Shown: positions 38,172-46,383 of the stretch, in pieces
Numbering within the stretch: position 1 is the stretch's first letter
Layout of the letters: every line of letters begins with the position of its first letter
Origin: Curvibacter microcysteis
GTDB lineage: Bacteria > Pseudomonadota > Gammaproteobacteria > Burkholderiales > Burkholderiaceae_C
Direction of reading: 5' to 3'
Assembly (NCBI RefSeq): GCF_028649455.1
Contig: NZ_JAQSIO010000006.1
Location: 62,001 to 126,000 of the forward strand
DNA length: 64,000 nt
Translations under genes and position numbers: made by a program
The notes under the pieces: generated by a model
Told to the model about the DNA's origin: nothing
The model's input: only the letters and a program-made list of their open reading frames with translations
The model's database searches: none

Positions 38172-38963
38172 ATGAGAATTCGGGTTCTGGGATGTTCGGG
38201 CGCCATTGCCCGGAACTGCCGCACCACCTCGTTTCTGGTCAATGAACAGCTGCTGATCGATGCCGGCACGGGGGTGGGTGACCTCACCTTGGACGAAATG
38301 GCCCGCATCAACGATGTGTTTCTCACCCATTCCCATCTGGACCACATTGCGGCCCTGCCCCTGATGTTGGACAGTGTGGCCAAGCTGCGGCACACCCCAT
38401 TGCGCGTGCGTGGCCTGCCCGCCACGCTCCAAGCCCTGCGCCAGCATGTGTTCAACGACGTCATCTGGCCCGACTTCACCCGCTTGCCTTCGGCAGACAA
38501 GCCTTTCCTCACGCTGCATCCGTTTGAGTTGGGTGAGCAACTGCCTTGTGCCGATGTGCAAATTGAGGTCTTGCCTGCCTGCCACGCCGTGCCCGCCGTG
38601 GGCTTTGCGGTGGATGGGGGCCATGGCGCTTGGGTTTTCAGTGGCGACACGGGGGGCGATCCCCGGTTTTGGGCCCGGGTGCAGCAACTGTCGGTCAAGG
38701 CCTTGGTCATCGAGACGGCTTTTGGCGAGGCCGAACATGAACTGGCGGTGCGAAGCGGCCATTTGTCGCCCATCACCTTGATCGAGGAACTGCGTCACCT
38801 GCCCCGCCAGCCCGATTACCCGATCCACATCACGCACACCAAGCCCTCTGAAACGGCCGACATCGCCGCCCAACTCCAGGCCCTGGAAGCGCAGGGGGAG
38901 CACCCTGTGGGCTGGCCTTTGTGCCTCAAAGGCTTGCAAGCAGGCGACGAATTCATCATTTAA
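38172..38963 (+). CDS. MBL-fold 3',5'-cyclic nucleotide phosphodiesterase (class II-like)
   Basis: A 263-residue metallo-beta-lactamase-fold protein resembling class II cAMP phosphodiesterases (yeast PDE1, CpdP). Seen: RVLGCSGAIARNCRTTSFLVNEQLLIDAGTGVGDL, metal motif LTHSHLDHIAALPLMLDS (close to the class II signature HxHLDH), LPACHAVPAVGFAVDGG, VFSGDTGGD and the late His in IHITHTKPSE. Its place directly after an adenylate cyclase supports cAMP as substrate. The start MRIRVLGCSG is the first Met of the domain. Alternative: another MBL hydrolase of small nucleotides. Confidence 0.8.
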   Translation: MRIRVLGCSGAIARNCRTTSFLVNEQLLIDAGTGVGDLTLDEMARINDVFLTHSHLDHIAALPLMLDSVAKLRHTPLRVRGLPATLQALRQHVFNDVIWPDFTRLPSADKPFLTLHPFELGEQLPCADVQIEVLPACHAVPAVGFAVDGGHGAWVFSGDTGGDPRFWARVQQLSVKALVIETAFGEAEHELAVRSGHLSPITLIEELRHLPRQPDYPIHITHTKPSETADIAAQLQALEAQGEHPVGWPLCLKGLQAGDEFII

Positions 38964-38994
38964 GTTCGTTGGAGGTCTTGCATGGGTCTGAAAT

Positions 38995-39072
38995 GACATT
39001 TTTGGCGTGACAAAAATGTCGCTTCATGCCGTGATGTGGGACCTAAAAAAGACCAATACCGACATTTCTGTC
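38995..39072. promoter_or_regulatory. Cluster of GACA/TGTC boxes, probable enhancer sites for PilR
   Basis: GACATTTTT and AAAAATGTC form 9-bp inverted arms at 38995-39003 and 39012-39020, with a further GACA at 39009. A second inverted pair, GACA-tttc-TGTC, lies at 39061-39072. TGTC-type boxes are the core of PilR sites in Pseudomonas. They lie roughly 70-150 bases before the predicted start of pilA transcription, the right range for a sigma-54 activator. Confidence 0.5.
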
Positions 39073-39115
39073 TCAAAAGACCCTTGTTTCAAGGTTCGCC
39101 CCCCCTCAAAAGGCC

Positions 39116-39131
39116 TGGCACAGAAGCTGCT
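39116..39131 (+). promoter_or_regulatory. Sigma-54 promoter of pilA
   Basis: TGGCAC-AGAAG-CTGCT matches the -24/-12 consensus TGGCAC-N5-TTGCW at all but one position. Transcription would begin near 39143, about 30 bases before the pilA ATG. RpoN-dependent pilA promoters are known in several proteobacteria. Confidence 0.8.
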
Positions 39132-39171
39132 GAGATAGACCGTCTTTCCCCTTCATTTCAGGAGTTTTCAC

Positions 39172-39684
39172 ATGAAGCGTTCCATCCAAAAAGGTTTTAC
39201 CTTGATCGAATTGATGATCGTGGTTGCGATCATCGGTATCTTGGCTGCCGTGGCCCTGCCGGCTTACCAGGACTACACCGTGCGCGCCAAGGTGTCTGAA
39301 GTGGTGTTGGCTGCTTCTGCCTGCCGTACCTCCATCACCGAAACCTTCCAAACCGGTAGCGCGTCAAGCGTACCGACCGCCAACACCTGGGGCTGTGAAT
39401 CGGGTGTGTCCGGTACGTCGACCGCTACGCAACAAACTAAGTACGTTTCCTCGGTTGAAACGACTGATGGCGGTTACATTATCGTGACAGCGCAAGGTGA
39501 CAACACCATTACTGGCAAGAAGGTGTCTTTGGCACCGCTGGTTAACGCAGCTACTCCAGTGACGAATAGCACTGCAGGCGCTCGTACACAGATGGGTCAA
39601 CCGCTGTACGGATGGCGTTGTGGTTCGGGCACCGATGGCACGACCTTGGCCTCTAAGTATCTGCCAGGCTCTTGCCGCGGTTGA
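39172..39684 (+). CDS. pilA: Type IVa major pilin
   Basis: Structural subunit of type IV pili. The 170-residue prepilin has leader MKRSIQKG, PilD-type cleavage before FTLIE, and the conserved Glu5 and hydrophobic helix [27 protein letters not shown]. Four cysteines follow; the last two (WRCGSG and PGSCRG) frame a C-terminal loop as in group IVa pilins. The middle is Ser/Thr-rich, giving possible O-glycosylation sites. caggag precedes the ATG. The region is visibly less GC-rich than its neighbours, typical of variable pilin genes. The PglL-type gene follows directly after a terminator. Confidence 0.96.
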   Translation: MKRSIQKGFTLIELMIVVAIIGILAAVALPAYQDYTVRAKVSEVVLAASACRTSITETFQTGSASSVPTANTWGCESGVSGTSTATQQTKYVSSVETTDGGYIIVTAQGDNTITGKKVSLAPLVNAATPVTNSTAGARTQMGQPLYGWRCGSGTDGTTLASKYLPGSCRG

Positions 39685-39710
39685 TTTTCTGGTCCGACCA
39701 GTCTTCAAGG

Positions 39711-39735
39711 AAACGCCCCTTCAGGGGCGTTTTTT
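39711..39735 (+). terminator. Rho-independent terminator after pilA
   Basis: 9-bp stem AAACGCCCC / GGGGCGTTT with loop TTCA, followed by Ts to 39735. The ATG of the next gene begins one base after the T-run, so that gene must be read through this site or be transcribed from inside pilA. Confidence 0.9.
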
Positions 39736-39736
39736 C

Positions 39737-41548
39737 ATGACAATCTTGTTATCACTGGCTGCAGCCCTCGTAGCGTTGAGTTGGCTAGCTCCCAATCACT
39801 ACCCGCCTTGGACCAGTTTTCACAACGAAGCGCTGATGTTTGCTGCGATCGCAGTGTTTGGAGGCTGTCAAATCGGGTGGCGGAGGATCAGCGCGTTGCC
39901 CCGACAGGCTTGGCTTGTGTTCGGCTGCCTGTTGGCAATGGTTGGTTGGCAGTGGGCCTCGGGACTCATCTACTTTCACGGTGAGGCGCTGCTGATCAGC
40001 TTGTATGTCGTGGGCTCTGCAGTGGCTTGGGCTTTGGGTTTTTCGGTGGTTCAGGACCGCACGGCTGCCCCGAAATACTTGGTGGTCGCTGCCTTCATGC
40101 TGTTGATTGCAGGGGGGCTATCGACCTACATAGCAGCGGCGCAGTGGCTCAGTGTTGAAGAATCCATCGGGATCCTGGCTGTTGACCGTGGTGCCGGCGG
40201 GCGAGCAGTTGGTAATCTGGCTCAGCCCAATTTGTTGGGGACTTTGCTTGTGATGTCTGCCATCGCCAGCTACGGTCTCTATCGCTTTCAACGCTTGGGC
40301 CCATGGGTGTTTGGCTTGGTGACGTTGACCTTGAGTTTCGGCATCGTGCTTACGGAGTCACGTGCTGCCTTGCTCAGTGTGGCTTGCGTCTGTGTTTACT
40401 GGTGGGTGGCGGAGTGGCGCGCAGGTCGCCCGGCGCCATGGCGCATGGTGTTGGCCTGGGCCGGTGGCTTACTGGGCTTGCGGATGCTCCATGGTGCCCT
40501 CGTGTTGGCCGCCGATTTGGATCCTCCCCGTGCATTGCAATTTGGAACCGACAGCATCCGGGTGATCCTCTGGCGGCAAGTCATGGAGGGGATCTTCCAA
40601 GCACCTTGGTTCGGCTATGGCTGGCGCGCGACGGCGGCCGCCCAGCGAGTTGGGTCGGAGGTCTGGCCCGGCCCAGTTCCAACTGACTATGCGCACAACC
40701 TGATGTTGGACCTGCTGGCCTGGCTGGGCGTACCGCTGGGACTGGCATTGATCGGGCTGTTGATTTGGAGTTTAGCCCGCTTGGCTTGGCGGGCTAAACG
40801 CCCCCTGGATGTGGTGCTGATGGCCTTCACTGTGCCGGTTTTGGTGCATTCCCAGTTGGAGTTTCCGTTCGCGTATGCCTTCTTCTTGTTCCCGGTAGCG
40901 GCGGTCTGTGGAGGACTCAGCGCACAGTTGATGCCCGAGACGCCGGTCAGTGGATCGCGTAACGCTGAGGCCAGCCGCTTTCAGCGGGTGGCCCTCGCTG
41001 GGGTGTTTCTGCTCTGGTCCAGCCTGGCGGTTTCGGTGGCCTGGGAGTATGTCGAGGTCGAGGATGCTTACCGCGTTATGCGTTTTGAAGTGCGCAAGGT
41101 GGGCCGTCGGCCCGCCGATTTTGTGGACCCGAATTTACATCTGCTCGATCAGTTCGATGCTTTGCTGACGTTGGGGCGCATGGAACCACGCCGTGGCATG
41201 TCAGCAGATGAACTGGAGCTCATCAAACAGGCCAATCGCTACTTCAATTGGGGCGGATTGCATCGCAAGTACCTCGTTGCCTTGGCACTCAATGGCGAAG
41301 CCGGCGAAGCCCTGCACCAGCTGCGCGTGATGGGCAATGTCTATGGACGGGCCACCTACGAGGAAGAACTCAGGGCGCTGCGGGATATGGCTGTCGATTC
41401 CTACCCCGAACTCAACGAAGTCCTACGCCGAGCCCCGCCCCCCGAAGGCTTCTACGACAACCGAATCCCGGCCCCTGAGCCGGCGCTCAAGCCACCACAA
41501 AGTCGCCCGACTTCCCTCCCCGCTTCTCCAGCAGGCGCACGTCCGTGA
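39737..41548 (+). CDS. PglL/TfpO-type pilin O-oligosaccharyltransferase
   Basis: A 603-residue polytopic membrane protein (about 11-12 helices in residues 1-420, then a soluble periplasmic C-terminal part). The family motif [21 protein letters not shown] resembles the GNLxQPNhL signature of PglL/PilO enzymes that transfer glycans from lipid carriers to pilin. [21 protein letters not shown] and the Wzy_C-like loop [14 protein letters not shown] ... [19 protein letters not shown] follow. Next to pilA it most likely glycosylates the pilin; an O-antigen ligase role is the alternative. The 3' end overlaps convergent moaC by 62 bases. The start at 39737 is the first after the pilA terminator. Confidence 0.85.
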   Translation: MTILLSLAAALVALSWLAPNHYPPWTSFHNEALMFAAIAVFGGCQIGWRRISALPRQAWLVFGCLLAMVGWQWASGLIYFHGEALLISLYVVGSAVAWALGFSVVQDRTAAPKYLVVAAFMLLIAGGLSTYIAAAQWLSVEESIGILAVDRGAGGRAVGNLAQPNLLGTLLVMSAIASYGLYRFQRLGPWVFGLVTLTLSFGIVLTESRAALLSVACVCVYWWVAEWRAGRPAPWRMVLAWAGGLLGLRMLHGALVLAADLDPPRALQFGTDSIRVILWRQVMEGIFQAPWFGYGWRATAAAQRVGSEVWPGPVPTDYAHNLMLDLLAWLGVPLGLALIGLLIWSLARLAWRAKRPLDVVLMAFTVPVLVHSQLEFPFAYAFFLFPVAAVCGGLSAQLMPETPVSGSRNAEASRFQRVALAGVFLLWSSLAVSVAWEYVEVEDAYRVMRFEVRKVGRRPADFVDPNLHLLDQFDALLTLGRMEPRRGMSADELELIKQANRYFNWGGLHRKYLVALALNGEAGEALHQLRVMGNVYGRATYEEELRALRDMAVDSYPELNEVLRRAPPPEGFYDNRIPAPEPALKPPQSRPTSLPASPAGARP

Positions 41549-41969
41549 TGGTCATGCCGCGGTCCACGGCCTTGCACATGTCGTAGATCGTCAGCAAGGC
41601 CACCTGGACGGCGGTCAGGGCTTCCATCTCGACGCCGGTGGGGCCCGTGCATTCGGTGCGTGCGGTGCAGCGCACGCCCGGGCTTTCAGCGGCCGACAGG
41701 GGCTCAAAGTCCACCGCCACGCGGGTCAGGGCGATCGGGTGGCACAGGGGGATCAGGTCACTGGTTTTCTTGGCACCCTGGATGCCCGCGATGCGTGCAA
41801 TGCCCAGCACGTCACCCTTCTTGGCGCTGCCCGACAGGATCAGTTCCAGCGTGGCTGCTTCCATCAAAATAGTGCCTTGGGCCACGGCAATGCGCCGGGT
41901 GCTGGCTTTGTCGCCGACGTCGACCATGTGGGCTTGGCCTTGTTCGTCAAAATGGGTCAGAGAAGTCAT
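41487..41969 (-). CDS. moaC: Cyclic pyranopterin monophosphate synthase
   Basis: Second step of molybdenum cofactor synthesis, with MoaA. The 160 residues are full length. Seen: [66 protein letters not shown] and [43 protein letters not shown] with catalytic Lys. It is embedded on the minus strand between two plus-strand pilus genes, and its 3' end overlaps the PglL-type gene. The start MTSLTH is chosen over an upstream Met in non-conserved sequence. Confidence 0.95.
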   Translation of the reverse strand: MTSLTHFDEQGQAHMVDVGDKASTRRIAVAQGTILMEAATLELILSGSAKKGDVLGIARIAGIQGAKKTSDLIPLCHPIALTRVAVDFEPLSAAESPGVRCTARTECTGPTGVEMEALTAVQVALLTIYDMCKAVDRGMTITDVRLLEKRGGKSGDFVVA

Positions 41970-42037
41970 GGCGGCAGGCGCTGTGCGGCAAGCCATCGGT
42001 TTGCCGTGGGTTAACAATTTTTCGCCATCATACGGGT

Positions 42038-42802
42038 ATGAAATCCATCCAGGAGAGGCTGCGCGCCAGCGGCCTGCATCTGTTGCTCAGCTTGTTGATC
42101 GCCGCGCTGGCGGCGGCGGTCGTGTTCGGTCTTTGGTACCCCTACCCCTACCGGGAGATCTCGGGTGGGCGTGAGCTGTTCTTGCTGGTCATGGGGGTGG
42201 ACGTCATCGTCGGTCCCTTGATCACCCTGGTGGTCTACAACCGCCAGAAGTCACGCCGGGAGCGGCGGCTCGACTTCTCTGTGATTGGCCTGTTGCAGAT
42301 CGCCGCCCTCAGTTACGGCCTGTGGACCGTGGCCGTCGCGCGCCCGGTGCATCTGGTGTTTGAGCTCAACCGCTTCCGTGTGGTGCATGCGATCGAGGTG
42401 GATGACGGCTTGCTGGCCCAAACCGACCCGCAGTGGCGGCGCTTGCCTTGGACCGGACCCAGCTTGTTGTCTGTGCGCCCTTTCAAAAGCCCTCAAGAAG
42501 AACAAGATGCCACGTTGGCCGCGCTCAGTGGGGTGTCTTTGTCCTCGCGCCCCGATCTGTGGCAAGCTTACCTGTCGGCCAAAGACGAGCTTCAGGCTTC
42601 GGCCAAGCCCCTGTCGGAATTGACCAAGCGCTTCCCCGACCAAGCCCCTGCCATTGCTGAGCTGGTGAGCCGCTTGCCGACGGGCACCCAGGCCATGGGG
42701 CTGGTTTACATCCCATTGGTGGGCCGCAAGTCCTTCTGGACCGTGGTGTTGGACCCCACTTCCTGGTCGGTGCAGGGCTTTTTGCCCATCGACTCGTTCT
42801 GA
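42038..42802 (+). CDS. TfpX/TfpZ-family type IV pilin accessory protein
   Basis: A 254-residue inner-membrane protein of the TfpX/TfpZ family, whose members are needed for assembly or stability of particular pilin alleles in Pseudomonas. The N-terminal pattern is diagnostic: [62 protein letters not shown]. Helices at about 12-32, 47-65 and 82-100 are followed by a periplasmic domain ([23 protein letters not shown]). It lies near pilA but behind moaC, which is on the other strand. The M48 protease gene follows after 25 bases. Confidence 0.9.
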   Translation: MKSIQERLRASGLHLLLSLLIAALAAAVVFGLWYPYPYREISGGRELFLLVMGVDVIVGPLITLVVYNRQKSRRERRLDFSVIGLLQIAALSYGLWTVAVARPVHLVFELNRFRVVHAIEVDDGLLAQTDPQWRRLPWTGPSLLSVRPFKSPQEEQDATLAALSGVSLSSRPDLWQAYLSAKDELQASAKPLSELTKRFPDQAPAIAELVSRLPTGTQAMGLVYIPLVGRKSFWTVVLDPTSWSVQGFLPIDSF

Positions 42803-42827
42803 CCTGTTTTGGAGAGCAGACATCACC

Positions 42828-44348
42828 GTGGCGCGTTCCTCGCTTTCTCGACTGGCCTGGCGGCCGCTGGGGCTGCTGCTGTGCCTCAGCCTGTGCGCTC
42901 CGCCCTTGGCGACGGCCCAGTTGCCGTCCTTGGGTGGGGGCGAGGGCATGACCTTGGGGGCGGAGCGGCGTCTGGGCGACCAGATCGCGCGCGAGCTTTA
43001 CCGCGACCCCGATTACTTGGATGACCCGGTGTTGCAGGCCTATGTCGAGGACATCTGGCTGTCCCTGATGCAGGCCGCTCGCAGCCGGGGCGAGCTGAGC
43101 CCGGACCAAGACGAGCGTTTCGCCTGGGAGGTGGTGTTGGGGCGTGATCGCCAGGTCAACGCCTTCGCCCTGCCCGGCGGCTACATGGGGGTTTACCTAG
43201 GCCTGATCGCGGTGGTGGCCAACCGGGACGAATTGGCCTCGGTGCTGGGGCATGAGCTGAGCCACATCACGCAGCGCCACATCTCGCGTTTGATGTCCAA
43301 GGAAGGTCAGCAGACACCGCTGATGATTGCGGCCCTGATCCTGGCCGCCTTGGCCGCCAGCAAAAGCCCGGACGCTGCCAGCGCCTTGATGGTGGGGGGG
43401 CAGGCCCTGACTTTGCAAAACCAGCTGCGTTTTTCGCGTGACATGGAGCGCGAAGCCGACCGCGTGGGTTACGGCGTCATGACCCAGGCGGGTTACGACG
43501 GTCAAGGCTTTGTCACCATGTTCGACAAGCTGCAGCAGGCTTCACGCCTGAATGACAACGGCGCCTACCCCTACCTGCGCAGCCACCCTTTGACCACCGA
43601 GCGCATTGCCGACATGCAGGCGCGTCAGCAACTCAAAGACGCCGGCCCCGTGCCCACCACCCTGGAGCACAGCCTGATCGCCGCCCGCGCCCGCGCGCTG
43701 AGCAGCAGCAACATCGACCAGCAGCGCCAATGGGTGGCCGAGCCCGATGCCGCTGGCTTTGCCGCCTTGCCGGTCATTCGGCAGGCCGGGGTGCTGTACA
43801 CCGCTGCCCTGGCAGCCCGCCAACTGCGCGACTACCCACGCGCGCGCCAATGGGCCATACGCTTGCAAGACAAAGTGCGCGGCAACCCCGAAGCGCAGCG
43901 CCTGCAAACCTGGTTGCTGTGTGAGATTGATTTGGCCGCAGGCCGACCCGAGACGGCGGCCCGTTTGCCCCTCAGTACCCAAGGGCCGCGACCTGCCTTG
44001 TTCCTGGCCGTGCAGGGACGCCTGGCCCAAGGCGTGAGCGCCGAGGTTGAAGCCGCTGCCGAGACCCTGCAGACCTGGGTCACGCTGCGTCCCCATGACG
44101 CCAGCGCCTGGCAGATGATGGCCGCGGCCTGGCGTGCCGTCGGCAAGCCTCTGCGGGCCTTGCGGGCCGAGGCCGAGGCGCAGGTGGCGCATTTCGATTA
44201 CAGCGCAGCGATGGACCGCTTCAAGGCAGCGCAAGACATGGTGCGCCGCGGCGGCGAGGCCGGGGCCGACCACGTGGAGGCTTCGATCATCGACACCCGC
44301 GCGCGCGAGGTGGGCTTACTCCTGCGGGAACAGTCGGCCCAGCGCTGA
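42828..44348 (+). CDS. M48 family periplasmic metalloprotease (BepA-like)
   Basis: A 506-residue zinc protease with TPR-like C-terminal half, similar to BepA/YfgC, which degrades stalled outer-membrane proteins and assists LptD. Signal peptide residues about 1-30 (ending ATAQ). Zinc motif HELSHITQRH, with the third ligand in MEREADRVGYGVM. The C-terminal helices (ALPVIRQAGVLYTAALAARQLRDYPRARQWAIRLQ onward) fit tetratricopeptide repeats. Translation starts at GTG with ggagag upstream. The gene begins 25 bases after tfpZ; its 3' end overlaps the small convergent membrane-protein gene by 33 bases. Confidence 0.92.
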   Translation: MARSSLSRLAWRPLGLLLCLSLCAPPLATAQLPSLGGGEGMTLGAERRLGDQIARELYRDPDYLDDPVLQAYVEDIWLSLMQAARSRGELSPDQDERFAWEVVLGRDRQVNAFALPGGYMGVYLGLIAVVANRDELASVLGHELSHITQRHISRLMSKEGQQTPLMIAALILAALAASKSPDAASALMVGGQALTLQNQLRFSRDMEREADRVGYGVMTQAGYDGQGFVTMFDKLQQASRLNDNGAYPYLRSHPLTTERIADMQARQQLKDAGPVPTTLEHSLIAARARALSSSNIDQQRQWVAEPDAAGFAALPVIRQAGVLYTAALAARQLRDYPRARQWAIRLQDKVRGNPEAQRLQTWLLCEIDLAAGRPETAARLPLSTQGPRPALFLAVQGRLAQGVSAEVEAAAETLQTWVTLRPHDASAWQMMAAAWRAVGKPLRALRAEAEAQVAHFDYSAAMDRFKAAQDMVRRGGEAGADHVEASIIDTRAREVGLLLREQSAQR

Positions 44349-44669
44349 TTCGATCACCATGCCCAAGGCCGAGTAGATCAGCGAGCCGATCAGCGCGGCC
44401 ACAAAACCCGTGACCTGAAAGCCATCCAGCACCGTGGCGGCGGCCCAGAACATCAGGGCATTGATGACGAACAGGAACAGCCCCAAGGTGACCACGGTGA
44501 CCGGCAAGGTCAGCACCACCAGCACGGGGCGCAGGATGGCGTTGAGCAGGCCAATCACCAAAGCCGCGATCAGGGCCGAGGTGAAACTGGTGACCTCTAC
44601 GCCCGAATAGACATAGGCCACCAGCAGCAGCGAGGCGGCGCTGAACAGCCATTTGAGGATGAGTTTCAT
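44316..44669 (-). CDS. Phage-holin-like small membrane protein (YvlD family)
   Basis: A 117-residue protein with about four membrane helices: LILKWLFSAASLLLVAYVYSGV, ALIAALVIGLLNAILRPVLVVLTLPVTVVTLGLFLFVINALMFWAA and TGFVAALIGSLIYSALGMVIESALG. The pattern LNAILRPVLVVLTLPVTVVTLGLFLFVINA identifies the Phage_holin_4_2/YvlD family; despite the name, chromosomal members are not phage genes. Function unknown. The start MKLILKWLF is used; the frame is open upstream through a hairpin but not protein-like there. It overlaps the 3' end of the M48 gene. Confidence 0.87.
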   Translation of the reverse strand: MKLILKWLFSAASLLLVAYVYSGVEVTSFTSALIAALVIGLLNAILRPVLVVLTLPVTVVTLGLFLFVINALMFWAAATVLDGFQVTGFVAALIGSLIYSALGMVIESALGRLFPQE

Positions 44670-44690
44670 GGGCGCAGCATAGCACCCGAG

Positions 44691-44718
44691 CCGCCCCAGA
44701 GCGATGACCCTGGGGCGG
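44691..44718 (-). terminator. GC-rich hairpin between two minus-strand genes
   Basis: 9-bp stem CCGCCCCAG / CTGGGGCGG with a 10-base loop, between the end of the hypothetical gene at 44731 and the YvlD-like start. No T-run on the minus strand. Confidence 0.4.
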
Positions 44719-44730
44719 ATGGCGGGAGGC

Positions 44731-45189
44731 TCAGTCCGCGGCCAGCAGCAAGGCCGCGCCCAGGCCGACCACGGCGCCAGGCACGCTCCAACGCGCGTCA
44801 TGCGAGGCGGGTTGGTCAGCGCTGACCGGTGCCAGGTCCACCCCCAGCTTGGGCCGACGGGCGTCCAACACGCGCGCAGTCGGGTGCTGCTGGCGCAGGC
44901 TTTGGGTCAGGGCCGCCAGCGGTTGCTGGGCCAGTTGCCAGCTCACTTGGTCGCCCTGGCCGCGCAACTCCTGCACCAGCGGGCCCAACACCTTGTCGGC
45001 CCAGCGGGCACGCCAGTGTTCGCGGTTGGCGTGGCTCACCCACTGGCTGACGCGGCGGGTCATGCGCGGCGGGCAAGCCACCAGGATCCACTGCGTGGCT
45101 GGGGCGTCTGCTGCGCGTGCAGCGCGCATGGGCAGCAGCAATTGGCTGGCGTGTTCGCCGTCGTCAATGTAGGCAATCAGGGTGTCCAT
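44731..45189 (-). CDS. Hypothetical protein, 152 aa, C-terminal hydrophobic segment
   Basis: Not recognised. Starts MDTLIAYIDDGEHASQLLLPM with a strong aaggaga ribosome site. Residues 20-110 look like a soluble alpha/beta unit (WILVACPPRMTRRVSQWVSHANREHWRARWADKVLGPL, VSWQLAQQPLAALTQSLRQ, ARVLDARRPKLGV), vaguely like a universal-stress-type fold. The last 20 residues (VPGAVVGLGAALLLAAD) are hydrophobic and could anchor it. It lies 66 bases after the riboswitch-linked TerC gene on the same strand and may share its transcript. Confidence 0.65.
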   Translation of the reverse strand: MDTLIAYIDDGEHASQLLLPMRAARAADAPATQWILVACPPRMTRRVSQWVSHANREHWRARWADKVLGPLVQELRGQGDQVSWQLAQQPLAALTQSLRQQHPTARVLDARRPKLGVDLAPVSADQPASHDARWSVPGAVVGLGAALLLAAD

Positions 45190-45255
45190 AGCGTCTCCTT
45201 GCGTGATGGCCTGGTGGGGCCGGGTTGAATCCACAGAGCTCATCGGGACCTCGCC

Positions 45256-45969
45256 TCAAGCCGCAGGGCTTTGCTGCGAAGCGTCGTGATCGGCACGGCG
45301 GCGGGTGCTCAGCCAACCGGCACCCAGCACGCCGACGATGGCCACGCCGTAAGTCGTCCAGCGGGCGATGCTGTTCACCAGTTCCGGCGGATCAAACACG
45401 GCGTCCAACAGGGGCTCACCCACGATCATCTTGGCGGCGGTGAAGGCCAGCACGGCGGCGCCGGCATGGATGATCACGGGGAAGCGCTCCACCAACTTGA
45501 GCACCACCGAGCTGCCAAACACCACGATGGGCACGCTGATCAGCAGCCCCAGGATCACCAGGTCAAAGGCGCCATGGGCGGCACCGGCCACGCCCAGCAC
45601 GTTGTCGATGCCCATCAGGGCGTCGGCCACCACAATGGTCTTCATGGCACCCCAGAAAGTGCTGACCACCGGGCCGTCGCCGTGGCCGCTGTCCTGGTCA
45701 GCCAGCAGCTTGTAGGCAATCCACAGCAGGCCCAGGCCGCCCACCAGCATGAGGCCGGGGACCTTGAGCAGCCAGACCACGCCCACCGTCATCACCGAGC
45801 GCACCGCAATGGCACCCACGGTGCCCCACAGGATGGCCTTCTTTTGCAGGTTGGGGGGCAGGTTGCGGGCGGCCAGCGCAATCACGATGGCGTTGTCGCC
45901 AGCGAGCACGAGGTCAATGAGGATGATGGCCAGCAGCGCCGACCACCAGGGGGCAGATAAAAATTCCAT
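45256..45969 (-). CDS. TerC-family membrane protein behind a manganese riboswitch
   Basis: A 237-residue paralogue of the TerC protein at 33.3 kb. Metal-site Asp residues are in IILIDLVLAGDNAIVIALAARNLP and VVADALMGIDNVLGVAGAA; helices are spread over the whole length. The acidic/His loop DQDSGHGDG replaces the Glu run of the other copy. Start: ATG with ggaga upstream. The 5' leader carries a yybP-ykoY aptamer, which senses Mn2+, so this copy is the better candidate for a manganese exporter (role inferred from the riboswitch). Confidence 0.92.
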   Translation of the reverse strand: MEFLSAPWWSALLAIILIDLVLAGDNAIVIALAARNLPPNLQKKAILWGTVGAIAVRSVMTVGVVWLLKVPGLMLVGGLGLLWIAYKLLADQDSGHGDGPVVSTFWGAMKTIVVADALMGIDNVLGVAGAAHGAFDLVILGLLISVPIVVFGSSVVLKLVERFPVIIHAGAAVLAFTAAKMIVGEPLLDAVFDPPELVNSIARWTTYGVAIVGVLGAGWLSTRRRADHDASQQSPAA

Positions 45970-46090
45970 GCGAAAAGTCTCCGGATTTGCAAGAACAAAC
46001 CCTGGTGACAGATGGCGGTGGTTCAGAGGCGCGCACCCCGGCGGATGCGGCTTCAAGCGCACTTCGACCAAACCTGTCCCAGGTTCGAAT

Positions 46091-46225
46091 CGAAGGTCTT
46101 GCTCGGCATGGAGTCATGCAGATAAATGCCCAGCAAGCCGGAAGAAATTCTTCGTATTGACGACTTGCTGATCTGGTGGCCGTCGCGCTGAACGCTGGGG
46201 CCACCGAGGGAGCTACTCCCCTTCG
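46091..46225 (-). ncRNA. yybP-ykoY manganese riboswitch
   Basis: On the minus strand the leader contains GGGGAGTAGC, the hallmark of this class, about 250 bases before the TerC ATG, and ends with AAGACCTTCG. P1 is closed by CGAAGG (46220-46225) with CCTTCG (46091-46096). An internal stem GGTGGCC / GGCCACC uses 46199-46205 and 46175-46181; another, CAGCAAG / CTTGCTG, uses 46164-46170 and 46131-46137. The segment TCGTCAATACG lies inside the latter stem. The class senses Mn2+ and usually switches on export genes. The expression platform lies in the remaining 121 bases; its mechanism was not resolved. The 158 bases upstream (46226-46383) hold no gene. Confidence 0.85.
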
Positions 46226-46383
46226 TGAGGTGGATTTAACCACCAGTCCGCTCTGTGTGCGGAAAACCCTGCCGACTTCTGGGGACTTTAAGCGCTGGCC
46301 GCATGAGTTGAGGGGCATGGGCCGCCTGGCCCGCGGCCTGGGGAGCGCGGCCTTATGATCGCGCCCCCTGATCCTTTTTTGCC

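Noticed and set aside
44316-44669. Holin-like gene as a prophage remnant
   Set aside because: The YvlD/Phage_holin_4_2 family is a normal chromosomal membrane family; no other phage genes, attachment sites or integrase nearby.
46176-46358. 60-residue plus-strand frame in the riboswitch region
   Set aside because: It runs antisense over the conserved riboswitch stems and lacks protein-like composition.
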